From Gammaproteobacteria bacterium (GTDB lineage Bacteria > Pseudomonadota > Gammaproteobacteria > Pseudomonadales > Azotimanducaceae): a stretch of 64,000 bases of DNA. The stretch spans positions 62,001 to 126,000 of the forward strand of contig JAPOVK010000050.1 in assembly GCA_026708185.1 (NCBI GenBank). The letters are read 5' to 3'. Below, one piece after another: positions 17,801-26,858 of this stretch. The position numbers and the translations under genes were made by a program. How positions within the stretch are numbered: the stretch's first letter is position 1; the number at the start of each line of letters is the position of its first letter. Under the pieces are notes generated by a model. It worked only from the letters and a program-made list of their open reading frames with translations. It was not told the origin of the DNA and searched no databases.

Positions 17801-19413
17801 TCGCGGCTGCGGGCGTGGTCGTCAATGCCACGCTGGTGCTGCTGCACGCCGTCAACCGCTTCCGGGCGGACGGCGATTCGCTCCAGGATGCCATCGTCCG
17901 GGCCGCCTGCCAGCGCGTCCGTCCCATTCTGATCACCACCGCGACGACCTTCCTCGGCGTCCTGCCGCTGATTCTCAGCAAGAACGCCCAAGCGGTTGCC
18001 ATCATCCCCATGGCTGTGTCGCTGGCCTACGGCGTCCTGTTCTCCATGCCAGCCGCCCTTTTCGCCGTGCCTGCGCTGTGGCTGGTGCTGCACGACCTGC
18101 GTGGCGGTGCCAACCGCGTCACCGGCGCCATCGGCGACATGCTCGGATCGGCACCGCGCCTCACCCAGTGGATGACCCGCTATCCCTACATCCAGGAGAG
18201 CGTACAGTCGCGGGAGTTCACCGACCTGCAGATCGACGAGGATCTGGGGTTGGATGCTGAAACCGCGGAAATCGCGCGGCGCGGGCTCGTGCGGGTGTAC
18301 TACGAGCGCGAATTCGACCGCCAGGAGATGGGTGCCCAGCTCGACGTGATCGCGGCCAGGGCGCCGAGTGTGGACGACCTCGCGCAGGAGGCGCGCGTCT
18401 GGGCGGAGCAGCGCACCTTCCAAGTGGGCGTGCACATGCTCAATGGCACCATCGCGCCGCTGGACGCTGCCCGGCCAATCGCCGACATCCTGGACGCCAC
18501 GCTCGGTGTCCTGGCCCCGGCTGCCAAGAGCGAGTTCGCGGAGAAAAACGGCGCCTTGTCGGGCAGCAGGGTGGCGTTGCTGGCCCTAGGTCCGCTCGGT
18601 CGCCGCGAGTTCGCGACGGGCGCGCCGTTGCGCCTGCTCTTCCTATATGACCAAGAGCGCCTACCGGCCAGCTTGGGCGTCGATCCGCGGACTTGGCACG
18701 CGCAGTTGCTGCAACGCCTATTGCGAGCCGCACGCGCCTTGTCCCCGGAAGGCATCCTGTTCGAACGCGTCGAGCCCTACGCCGGGAGTGGCGGGAACGG
18801 CTCGACATGGGCGCTGACCGACTTGGCGGCACTTGCCGAGGCCCCCGTGGCCGCGGATCTGCGGATGCTGGCCGATGCTCGGGTCATCGTGGCCGAAGAC
18901 GGTCTGGCAGAGGACTTCGAGACACTGCGGCAGAGCGCTCTTGCCCACGCTGCGGATCGAGGCGTCATACCCGGCGTCGCACCAGCCGGGCGCGTGGCGG
19001 ACAGCGGTCCTTGGGATGTGCGGCATCGGCCGGGCGGGCTCGACGACGTCGAACTGGCCGCCGACGTGATCAAGCTGACGGTCGGTGGCCGCGTGCCGGC
19101 GGTGCTCGCGACGGCATTAGGCGCTACGTTCGACACCGCCGTCGACGAGGGATTGCTCGATGAAGAGGCGGCCACGCAACTGACCGGTGCGGCAAGGCTC
19201 TGGCAGAACATCGACGGCTTTTTGAGCATGGTCTGCGTCGGCACCTTCGATGCCACCGCCGCTTCAGCCGAGCAGCGTCAGACGCTGGCGGAGATCGGCG
19301 GCGTTGACGACTTCGACGCACTGCCGGATGTCATCTCGGCCGCAGCCGGGCTTGCCGCCGGGCATGTTGCGGAACTCCTCGCCGGGACCGAGGGGCGGCG
19401 ACGAGCGCGATAG
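14848..19413 (+). CDS. RND-family efflux transporter with C-terminal GlnE-adenylyltransferase-like extension
   Basis: Start MKRMIAWFATNHVAANLVMGFSVLAGLAAMTRIPIQIYPDVDFPFITITVPYLGAAPEEVASGV; RND motifs (VVGFIIALGMLVDDAVVVGESVYV) to about 18120; then GlnE-like RVALLALGPLGRREFATGAPLRLLFLYD and VRHRPGGLDDVELAADVIKL. The ORF track start (13531) is too far upstream. Confidence 0.9.
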   Translation: MKRMIAWFATNHVAANLVMGFSVLAGLAAMTRIPIQIYPDVDFPFITITVPYLGAAPEEVASGVCNRIEERLQGISGIKEVVAISDEGICVVELTMFLEADVSAVRNEVESAINAIDTFPAETEKPIISLPTYTSVVLEVAVTGPTDERTLKEIGRRVRDDIKALPGITQVALTNSRPYEISVEISEPSLLRNNLTFDHVAEALRQGSADLPGGTVKTDAGDVSLRTRGQAYRGEELERLVVTADSGGTRVLLKDVAKVVDGFEDTSQSLRFNGKPAALVQVSKVGNQNIQEISETVRRYLAESAANYPAGVELTLWKDESVMLTDRLGALVDSGIQGLLLVLVVLALFLRPHLALWVAIGIPIAFLGAVFLLFWFGYAIDAVSVVGFIIALGMLVDDAVVVGESVYVSQQGGRGELAGAIEGAQQVLVPVTFGVLTTVAAFVPLLLAAGVIGQLMSVTAATVICCLVFSLVECQTVLPAHLGHRSARMPLGEFGTALLLLVVIAAFAIGPDFRTGCGLAISAATAVWVAHRMGGLGRLGVAFATFQARLESALAAFIDGRFRRMVEAAMNARHLTLSLAAVALVCAGAIMSSGHLPFTFAMDAETDRVVAKLTMPHGVNEEETLRAIDRLTASARRVRDELAEEFGVAPIQHILAATGSQPSTMESFSGVALATGSHLGEVSLQLSPSEARAISTGDIAERWRAATGAIPGAELHYTTALGAGDTNVGIRVFGDDVENLRGFAAEVGEQLWTYPGVREVFDSYREGKAELRLSITPTGEGLGLKLVDLGRQVRQAFYGEEVQRVQRGPEDIRIMLRYPAEQRRSLAALDGFRVRTPSGDAVPFATVATVEAGRGYSSIVRVDGKRSILVSAEVDPGLTSSAAVQTALTQSGVLDEIAAKYPGTSYKAEGLAMQQEAMDSLVPLFMLSMFAIFALLAIPLRSYTQPLVIMSVLPFAFVGAVFGHVIMLPLHAVAGMSMTSAFGVVAAAGVVVNATLVLLHAVNRFRADGDSLQDAIVRAACQRVRPILITTATTFLGVLPLILSKNAQAVAIIPMAVSLAYGVLFSMPAALFAVPALWLVLHDLRGGANRVTGAIGDMLGSAPRLTQWMTRYPYIQESVQSREFTDLQIDEDLGLDAETAEIARRGLVRVYYEREFDRQEMGAQLDVIAARAPSVDDLAQEARVWAEQRTFQVGVHMLNGTIAPLDAARPIADILDATLGVLAPAAKSEFAEKNGALSGSRVALLALGPLGRREFATGAPLRLLFLYDQERLPASLGVDPRTWHAQLLQRLLRAARALSPEGILFERVEPYAGSGGNGSTWALTDLAALAEAPVAADLRMLADARVIVAEDGLAEDFETLRQSALAHAADRGVIPGVAPAGRVADSGPWDVRHRPGGLDDVELAADVIKLTVGGRVPAVLATALGATFDTAVDEGLLDEEAATQLTGAARLWQNIDGFLSMVCVGTFDATAASAEQRQTLAEIGGVDDFDALPDVISAAAGLAAGHVAELLAGTEGRRRAR

Positions 19414-19430
19414 GAGTCACGCTGCGCACA

Positions 19431-20609
19431 TCATGTGCCGACCTCCGCAGCGAGCGTGTCGGCGTGGACTTCGTCGACGGGTCGCACGAGTTGGCCTTCG
19501 ACCGCCGCCTCGAGGCGGCTGGTGCAGACCAGTTCGCCTTCGGCAACTCCGCCGTGGATGTAGACGGTTTCTCCCGTGGCACGAAGGATTGCGACATCGC
19601 GGAACTGAAGCCGGTTGTCCGCCCCGATCAAATAGACCTGGTTGTTCGCCTGCAAGGCGGTGCGTGGCAGCACGACCACGTCGGCCACCTCCCGGCCGAG
19701 AATCTCCGCTTCGACGAACATCCCCACGGTTAGCGGCGACCCGTCGGGCGGATCGTAGGGGGCTGCCACTTGGGCGATGACGTTGACCATGCGGGTTTGG
19801 CCGTCCAACTCGCCCTCGGTACGCACCACCTCGGCACCCCAGGTGTGCTCGCGACCTGCGAACTCCGCCTTGAGGACCACGGCCACGGGGGCTTGATCGC
19901 CATTGGCCGGGCGGGCCAATGTCAGCGGCAGATGCGCGAGGTCCCGGTCGAGCACGGGCAAGCGGACTTCGGCGTAGTCCGTGGAATACAGGGTGGCGAT
20001 GGCTTCACCGCGGTTGACGAACTGGCCCGCGTCCACGCGTTCCGTGCGCACGCGACCATCGTAGGGCGCGGTCAGTCGGGTACGGTCCAGATCGCGCTCG
20101 GCGCGGGTTTTCCGGGCGGTGGCCTCCTCGAACGCCGCTTGGGCGACAAGTAGACGGTTCAACGCATCGTCCTTCTCCGCTTGGGAGCCGGACCTGGCAT
20201 CGGCGAGACTGTCGTAGCGGGCGTACGCCCTTCGCGCGCCGATCACCTCACTCCGGGCGGCTGCCAACTGGGCCTTGGCCTGGGCATCGGCGACCTCGTA
20301 GTCGATGCGTTCTATTTCCACGAGCACGTCGCCTTTGGCGAAGAACCCGCCGGAGACGAGGGCGTCGGAGACGTGCACGACGCGTCCGGACACCTCGGCC
20401 ACGAGGTCGCTTTCGCTCTTCGGCACGACGGTGCCGTGGGCGGCCACCGAGAGCCGCACCGTCTGCGGGGTCGCGGCGACGGTCTTCACCACCGGTACTT
20501 GCGGCGGCACCGACTGCGGCTCGAGTTGCGGGCCGGTGGCGATGATGAGGACACCCGCCAAGACCCCGGCGAGGAGAACCAGCAACGGAATCAGGCGTCG
20601 TTTGAGCAA
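19431..20609 (-). CDS. HlyD/RND periplasmic adaptor subunit
   Basis: 392 aa; N-terminal TM, AHGTVVPKSESDLVAEVSGRVVHVS, coiled-coil, DLDRTRLTAPYDGRVRTERVDAGQFVNRGEAIATLY. Confidence 0.9.
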   Translation of the reverse strand: MLKRRLIPLLVLLAGVLAGVLIIATGPQLEPQSVPPQVPVVKTVAATPQTVRLSVAAHGTVVPKSESDLVAEVSGRVVHVSDALVSGGFFAKGDVLVEIERIDYEVADAQAKAQLAAARSEVIGARRAYARYDSLADARSGSQAEKDDALNRLLVAQAAFEEATARKTRAERDLDRTRLTAPYDGRVRTERVDAGQFVNRGEAIATLYSTDYAEVRLPVLDRDLAHLPLTLARPANGDQAPVAVVLKAEFAGREHTWGAEVVRTEGELDGQTRMVNVIAQVAAPYDPPDGSPLTVGMFVEAEILGREVADVVVLPRTALQANNQVYLIGADNRLQFRDVAILRATGETVYIHGGVAEGELVCTSRLEAAVEGQLVRPVDEVHADTLAAEVGT

Positions 20610-20779
20610 GCCGAGTCAGCACGCGCGAGGGGTCTGACCGCGACAATACCATGCTCGCCTTGGCGACTTTGGCAGCCCGAATGCGCGATGGCACCGGGAT
20701 AGTTCACATGGTGTTCATACTTGTTGACCCGTGGACGATCATCCATGATGGTTAGGACTTGGCCGCATAGGGGGCGCAA

Positions 20780-21871
20780 ATGGCCGAATCGACTCCGGGT
20801 TCAAGCCGCGTGGGCTACGTCCAGTTGGCGGTCGTCGTCGTGGTTCTGGGGGTTGGTATCTACTTCGGCCAGGCACCTGATCGGATCGTGGTGGACCCGG
20901 CGACGCCTCTCGGCATGTCCGCGGAGCCGCCCGAGGTCACGGTCGTCGTGCCCGAGGCCGGGGACCATGCGGCCAGCGTCGTTCTGACCGGTACGGTGGG
21001 GCCGCACGGCATCGTCGCCATGATGCCGTCGGTCGATGGCGGTAGGGTGGTGTGGATCTCGCCGGCCATGCGCATTGGCGGCACCTTCGCGCGCGACGAG
21101 ACGCTGCTCAGAATCGAGGCCAAGGACTACGAACTCGACGTCGCGGAAGCCGAGGCGGACCTCCGTGCGGCGCAGGCCAAGCTCGAACAGCGCCGACGCG
21201 AGGGAGACAGCGCGCGGATCGCGCGGGCGCAGGCCTTGGCCGACAAAGCGGCGACCGTCTTGGAACGTAGACAACTGGCGCTCTCGCGGACGAGCTACTC
21301 GCTGCCGTTCGACGGACGTGTCGGTCAAGCGCAGGTGAGCGTCGGCCAGGTGCTCGTCGCCGGCTTGTCGTTCGGCAATGCCTACGCCAAGAACGCGCTT
21401 GAGGTCGGTGCCGGGATCGGCAATGAGGACCTGGCCTATCTCGAACCCGTGACGGGCCGGGCAGCGACGATATTCGCCGAAAACGGCGCGTTTTCGGGCG
21501 AGGTGGTTCGGGTGTCGGCGTTGGTGGCACCGACGAGCCGCTTGGCGCAGGTGTTCCTGAAGTTCGCCGACGATACGCCGCTCGACTCGCTGCCTTTGCC
21601 GGGCAGTTTCGCCACGGTGCAGATCGACGGGCCTCCTTTCGACAATGCCTTCGTACTCCCGCGTGCGGCCGAACAATCCGGCGGCCATGTGTGGGTCGTG
21701 AGGGCCGGCGAGCTTGAGGCCGTCACGCCGGAACCGCTGCGCCGCTCCACGTCGGGCGTGTTCGGCAGTCCGGGTTGGCTGGTACGAGCCTTCGACGCTG
21801 GCGACGGCGTGGTGGTCGGCTCCGTCTTCGGCGCCCACGATGGCATGCGCGTGCGGACCTCGGGCGGCTAA
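20780..21871 (+). CDS. HlyD/RND periplasmic adaptor subunit
   Basis: 363 aa; N-terminal TM, DYELDVAEAEADLRAAQAKLEQ, LALSRTSYSLPFDGRVGQAQVSVGQVLVAG; directly upstream of an RND gene. Confidence 0.88.
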   Translation: MAESTPGSSRVGYVQLAVVVVVLGVGIYFGQAPDRIVVDPATPLGMSAEPPEVTVVVPEAGDHAASVVLTGTVGPHGIVAMMPSVDGGRVVWISPAMRIGGTFARDETLLRIEAKDYELDVAEAEADLRAAQAKLEQRRREGDSARIARAQALADKAATVLERRQLALSRTSYSLPFDGRVGQAQVSVGQVLVAGLSFGNAYAKNALEVGAGIGNEDLAYLEPVTGRAATIFAENGAFSGEVVRVSALVAPTSRLAQVFLKFADDTPLDSLPLPGSFATVQIDGPPFDNAFVLPRAAEQSGGHVWVVRAGELEAVTPEPLRRSTSGVFGSPGWLVRAFDAGDGVVVGSVFGAHDGMRVRTSGG

Positions 21872-21882
21872 TAGCGGTGGCC

Positions 21883-24800
21883 ATGGGAGATTCGACGTCG
21901 CCGGCGGTCCGGCCTGGCCCCATCGCCTTCTTCGCCCGTTCGCCCGTTGCGGCGAACATGCTGATGCTGTTGTTCCTCGGCACCGGCACGATCGCGGCCT
22001 TCCTGCTCCCCGTGCAGAGCGTTCCCGACTTCGATCCGCGGGTTGTGCAGATCACCGTCCCCTACCCGGGCGCGACGCCGGAGGAAGTGGAGGAAGGGGT
22101 CACCCGGCGCGTGGAGGAGCGCGTGCGGGACATCGTCGGCGTGCGCCAGGTGCGTTCCGTCGCGCAGGAAGGTGTGGGTACGGTGATCGCCGATCTCGCG
22201 ACCTTCGCCGATGCAGAGGTCGTGCTGGCCGATATCCAGAGCGCAGTGGAGAGCCTGGAGGAGTTCCCGCCGCGGTTTGCCGAGCGCCCGCGGGTCGAGC
22301 GCCCGCCCGTGCTGCGCAACGTCGCGACCGTTGCCGTCGCGTCCGAGACCGCATCGGAGACCGATTTGCGCCGTGCGGCGGAAATGGTGCGCGAGCGCTT
22401 GCTGGCTCGGCCGACCGTCTCCCGGGTGGACATCTTCGGCGCGCGAGACTACGAGGTCTCCATCGAGGTCAGCGAACAGGCCCTGCTGCGCAACGACCTG
22501 ACGGTCGAGGAAGTGGCGGCGGCGCTGCGTAGCGCGTCGGTGAACCGTACATCCGGCGAGTTGCGCACCGACGCCGGAGGCGTATTGATCCGTACTAGCG
22601 CGAAGGCGCAGGAAGCGGCGAGATTCGCCGACATCGCGGTACTGACCCGCCCCGACGGCAGCATGCTGCGGCTGGGCGACGTGGCCAGGATCGACGACGG
22701 CTTCGCCGAAGACGCGCTGATCAGCCGGATCGATGGTCGGCCTGCCGTGTTCCTCCGCGTGCGGGAATCGGATGCCGGCGATCCCCAGGTGACTTCGGCG
22801 GCGCAGGCCGTCATGGAGGCGGCGGCCGAAATCGAGCTGCCAGACGGCATCGAGGTCGTTTCGTGGGAGGACGGCAGCGAGCGGATCCGCATCCGGGTCG
22901 ATCGCATGGTCGCCAATGCGGTGCTCGGCATCACGCTGGTGTTCGCGTTCCTGATCCTGGTGTTCGATCTGCGCTTTGCGGTGTGGATCGCGGCGGGGAT
23001 CCCGATCGCCTTCATGGGCGGCGTGCTGCTGTTCGAACCGCTCGGTCTGACGATCAACACGATGACTCTCCTGGCGCTCGTGCTGGCGACAGGGATCGTG
23101 GTCGACGATGCCATCGTCGTCGGCGAGAGCATCGCCGTCCAGCACGAGTCCGGCAACACCGGCGTTGCCGGCGCGATCGCGGGAGCGCGCGCGGTCGCCG
23201 GCCCGGTGGTGACAGGCGTGGCAACAACCATGGTCGCGTTCGCGATCCTGGCATTCATGCCCGGATCCATTGGGCAGATGGTCGGTGCCGTTCCCTACGT
23301 GGTCGTTGCGGTTTTGGCGGTTTCGCTGCTCGAGGCGTTCGTGATCCTGCCGGCTCACCTGGCGCATGGTCGTCAATGGAGCCGCCCGCCGCTGGCCGAT
23401 GTGCAAGCGGGCGTCCGCCGTTGGCTGGACCAGTTGCGCGACTACTTCGTGGTGAAGGCGATCGGCGCGGCGCTCTTGCGACCGTGGCTGACCATTGCCG
23501 CATCGCTCGCGTTCCTGGCCGTGGCAGCGCTGCTACTGATCACCGCGTTGGTGCGCTTCGTGCTGTACGACCCGCCTGTGGACGTGGACCGGCTGAGCGT
23601 GCAGCTCACATTCCCGGTCGGCACGCCGTTCGATGTGACGCAACGTGCCGTCGATCAGGTCGTTCGCGCCGCCTACGCCACGGACGAGGCAACCGAAGGC
23701 GACTCGTTCGGCGCCGTGGCGGTGATCGTGGGCGGCGAATTCGCCCCCGAGATCGACGCCTTCGATCAGGGCCACCAGGACGGCGACTACGCAAGCCATC
23801 TCGCCACCGTCGTGGCCGTGCTCAAGGACGAACCAGCGCGTACGCTGCCCTCGACCGAACTCGTGCACAGGTGGCGCACCAATGTCGGCGAGCTGCAGGG
23901 CGCTGACAGCGTGACCTACAACACGAGCTCCATGGTGGTTCCTCCCGAGGTCGGCTTCGTGCTGACGCACGCGGACCCCGACACCCTTGCGCGCGCTGCC
24001 GACGACGCCAAGCAGTGGCTTGAGGAACAGGAGGGCGTCTACGGGATCGACACCTCGCTCGCCCCCGGCAAGCGCCAATTCGACATCGAGATCGGGAGTC
24101 TCGGCGTCGCGATCGGGCTTACCGCGGAGGAGGTGGCGGAGCAACTGCGGGATCGGTTCCATGGCGTGGAAGTCCAGCGCAACCATCGCGGTCGCGACGA
24201 GACGAAGGTGATCGTGCGCTACCCGGGCGAGGAGCGCCTCACCCTGGCGGACATTCTGAACGAACGTATCCCGCTGCCCGCCAATCCTGGCGGCCAAGCC
24301 GGCCAACCCGGCGGTCAGGGCGGCGCCAACCCGATGCCGGGCGCCGTTCTAGGTGGCGGTGCCGGCCTTTTCGGCGGCATCGTCGCCCAGGGCGCAAACG
24401 CCGGGCTGCCGACTCCCGGCGTGCCCCTCGCGCTCGTGGCCGAGGTCACCGAGACCCGCGGCCTTTCCGCCATCGAGCGCCGCGACGGCGTCCGGTCGGC
24501 CCTCGTGGAGGCGCGGGTCGACACGGCGGTCAGGACACCGAATTCGGTCAACGCGGCGTTGGAAGGCGATGAACTGCCCAGCTTGGTGGCTCGGTATCCC
24601 GGTCTCGGCTTCGCGTACGCGGGGCAGACCGAGATCCAGGCGCGGATGTTCGACGTGCTCGCGTTGCTCGTGGCCGTCGCGGTATTGGTGATCTACGGGC
24701 TGATCGCCATTCAGCTCCGCAGCTACCTGCTGCCACTGGTCGTGATCGCGGCGGTGCCGTTCGCTGCTGCCGGGGCGGTGGTCGGGCACCTGCTGCTCGG

Positions 24801-25194
24801 CTACGACCTCTCAGCGTATTCGGTGTTCGGGATGGTGGCGATCGGCGGGGTCGTGGTCAACGACGTGCTCGTCTTGCTGGACCGCTACCGAACCATCCGC
24901 GCCGATGCGGGGATGCGTGTGGACGTGGCCATGGTCGCATCGGCCACCCGCCACCGGTTTCGCGCCATCCTGCTGACGACGGTGACGACCCTGACCGCGC
25001 TCCTGCCGACGATCTACACGGACAGCCCCTTCTCGGCGCCGTTGATCCCGTTGGTGATCAGCATGGTGGCGGGGTTGGCCTTCGCCAACATGGTGCTGCT
25101 GTTCTTCGTGCCCGCGCTCTTGACCGTGGTGGAAGGCCTGCAGGAACGCTACGGCCGCTTGACAGGCGGAGCGACCGCTGGCGTGCCCGCTTAA
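21883..25194 (+). CDS. RND-family efflux transporter permease
   Basis: MGDSTSPAVRPGPIAFFARSPVAANMLMLLFLGTGTIAAFLLPVQSVPDFDPRVVQITVPYPGATPEEVEEGVTRRVEE; TLLALVLATGIVVDDAIVVGESIAV; C-terminal VFGMVAIGGVVVNDVLVLLDRYR. Confidence 0.93.
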   Translation: MGDSTSPAVRPGPIAFFARSPVAANMLMLLFLGTGTIAAFLLPVQSVPDFDPRVVQITVPYPGATPEEVEEGVTRRVEERVRDIVGVRQVRSVAQEGVGTVIADLATFADAEVVLADIQSAVESLEEFPPRFAERPRVERPPVLRNVATVAVASETASETDLRRAAEMVRERLLARPTVSRVDIFGARDYEVSIEVSEQALLRNDLTVEEVAAALRSASVNRTSGELRTDAGGVLIRTSAKAQEAARFADIAVLTRPDGSMLRLGDVARIDDGFAEDALISRIDGRPAVFLRVRESDAGDPQVTSAAQAVMEAAAEIELPDGIEVVSWEDGSERIRIRVDRMVANAVLGITLVFAFLILVFDLRFAVWIAAGIPIAFMGGVLLFEPLGLTINTMTLLALVLATGIVVDDAIVVGESIAVQHESGNTGVAGAIAGARAVAGPVVTGVATTMVAFAILAFMPGSIGQMVGAVPYVVVAVLAVSLLEAFVILPAHLAHGRQWSRPPLADVQAGVRRWLDQLRDYFVVKAIGAALLRPWLTIAASLAFLAVAALLLITALVRFVLYDPPVDVDRLSVQLTFPVGTPFDVTQRAVDQVVRAAYATDEATEGDSFGAVAVIVGGEFAPEIDAFDQGHQDGDYASHLATVVAVLKDEPARTLPSTELVHRWRTNVGELQGADSVTYNTSSMVVPPEVGFVLTHADPDTLARAADDAKQWLEEQEGVYGIDTSLAPGKRQFDIEIGSLGVAIGLTAEEVAEQLRDRFHGVEVQRNHRGRDETKVIVRYPGEERLTLADILNERIPLPANPGGQAGQPGGQGGANPMPGAVLGGGAGLFGGIVAQGANAGLPTPGVPLALVAEVTETRGLSAIERRDGVRSALVEARVDTAVRTPNSVNAALEGDELPSLVARYPGLGFAYAGQTEIQARMFDVLALLVAVAVLVIYGLIAIQLRSYLLPLVVIAAVPFAAAGAVVGHLLLGYDLSAYSVFGMVAIGGVVVNDVLVLLDRYRTIRADAGMRVDVAMVASATRHRFRAILLTTVTTLTALLPTIYTDSPFSAPLIPLVISMVAGLAFANMVLLFFVPALLTVVEGLQERYGRLTGGATAGVPA

Positions 25195-25403
25195 GGGACG
25201 GATACGGTCTGCGTGCCGACGAACTCGGCTGACATCGCGGGCTCGTGGTCGTCTTCCAGGATCATCGCCACGACTTCCGTGAGGTTGGCGTTGAGTTCGT
25301 CCAGCGTCTCGGCCTGACTATGCGCGCCGGGAAAACCGGAGATATACCCTACGTAAAGACCGGTATCAGGACACTTTTCGACGACGGCGGTGTAGCTGCG
25401 CAC
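25191..25403 (-). CDS. HicB-family antitoxin-like protein
   Basis: 70 aa MRSYTAVVEKCPDTGLYVGYISGFPGAHSQAETLDELNANLTEVVAMILED, HicB fold signature; stop overlaps the RND stop. Confidence 0.8.
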   Translation of the reverse strand: MRSYTAVVEKCPDTGLYVGYISGFPGAHSQAETLDELNANLTEVVAMILEDDHEPAMSAEFVGTQTVSVP

Positions 25404-25474
25404 CGCACGACCTAACGATGATCGACTATCGGATCATACACCCGGCCAAATCCAACTACCCGGGCGTCGTTGCC

Positions 25475-26842
25475 TTACGGCTCTTTCTCGAAGTACTCGC
25501 GCGTCACCTGGAACACCATCGGCGCAAGCAGTAGCAGCCCCACGAGGTTGGGGATCGCCATCAACCCGTTCAGCGTATCCGACAGGTTCCAGACGAAGTC
25601 CACCTTCACGTTGGCGAAGGCCAGTGCCGCGACCACCCACAGCCCGCGGTAGATCCACAAGCTCTTCTCATGAAACAGGTACTGCCAGCAGCGCTCGCCG
25701 TAATACGACCAGCCTAGGATGGTGGTGAATGCGAAGACCACCAGCGCCACCGTCACGATGTACTGGCCGCCGAGGAGGGTGCTCTCGAAACCCGTCGACG
25801 TCAGTACGGCGCCGGTCAGGCCACCGCCGTCCGCGCCGGTCATCGTCCAGGCGCCGGACGTGAGGATCACAAGCGCGGTCATCGTGCACACCACGAGGGT
25901 GTCGATGAACGTCCCCAGCATGGCGATGATCCCTTGCCGGACGGGACTGTTGGTCTGCGCGGCAGCGTGCGCGATGGCCGCCGAACCCAGTCCTGACTCG
26001 TTCGAGAAGACGCCGCGCGCGACGCCGAAGCGGATGGCCGCGGCGACGGCTGCACCGGCGAAACCGCCTGTTGCCGCGGCCGGCGTGAATGCGTGCGTGA
26101 AGATGAGCCCGAAGGCGGCGGGGACGTCGACGATGTTGATCAGGATGATGACGAGAGCCGCCCCGAAGTAGAGCACCACCATCGCCGGCACCAGCTTGCC
26201 AGCAACCTCGCCGATCCGCCGGATGCCGCCGATGACGACGACGCCCACCAGGATCGCGACCACGAGTCCGGTGACCCAGGTCGGCACGGAGAAACTGGCG
26301 CCGAGGGCGGCGGCCATGGAATTCACCTGCACGGCGTTGCCGATCCCGAACGCCGCGACCGCGCCGAAGACGGCGAAAGCGAGGCCGAGCCACTTGCCGA
26401 GTTCCGGCGCGAAAGCGCCGACGCCGTTGCGCAGGTAGTACATCGGCCCCCCGACGTACTTGCCCGACTTGTCGACTTCGCGATACTGCACGGCGCACAC
26501 CGCTTCGGCGTACTTGGTCGCCATGCCGAACAGGGCGATCAGCCACATGTAGAAGATGGCGCCGGGCCCACCGAGGGCGATCGCCGTCGCGACACCCGCG
26601 ATGTTCCCGGTGCCGACGGTTGCCGACAGGGCGGTCATCAGCGCGTTGAACGGCCGGACCTCGCCGTCGCCGCCCGGGGCCGAGCGGTCGAACAGGAGCC
26701 GGAACCCGTAGACGAGCTTGCGCCAGGGCATGAACACGAGCCCGAGCGTCAAAAGAACGCCGGTGAATCCCAGCATGCCGAGCATGGGCGGACCCCACGC
26801 GAAGGCGTTGACGCTGTCGATGAACGAGTTCAGTTGGTCCAT
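25475..26842 (-). CDS. AGCS-family sodium:amino-acid (alanine/glycine) symporter
   Basis: 455 aa; NALMTALSATVGTGNIAGVATAIALGGPGAIFYMWLIALFGMATKYAEAVCAVQYRE; GVFSNESGLGSAAIAHAAAQTNSPVRQGIIAMLGTFIDTLVVCTMTALVI. Confidence 0.95.
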   Translation of the reverse strand: MDQLNSFIDSVNAFAWGPPMLGMLGFTGVLLTLGLVFMPWRKLVYGFRLLFDRSAPGGDGEVRPFNALMTALSATVGTGNIAGVATAIALGGPGAIFYMWLIALFGMATKYAEAVCAVQYREVDKSGKYVGGPMYYLRNGVGAFAPELGKWLGLAFAVFGAVAAFGIGNAVQVNSMAAALGASFSVPTWVTGLVVAILVGVVVIGGIRRIGEVAGKLVPAMVVLYFGAALVIILINIVDVPAAFGLIFTHAFTPAAATGGFAGAAVAAAIRFGVARGVFSNESGLGSAAIAHAAAQTNSPVRQGIIAMLGTFIDTLVVCTMTALVILTSGAWTMTGADGGGLTGAVLTSTGFESTLLGGQYIVTVALVVFAFTTILGWSYYGERCWQYLFHEKSLWIYRGLWVVAALAFANVKVDFVWNLSDTLNGLMAIPNLVGLLLLAPMVFQVTREYFEKEP

Positions 26843-26858
26843 GGGGCCCGTCGCCCAC

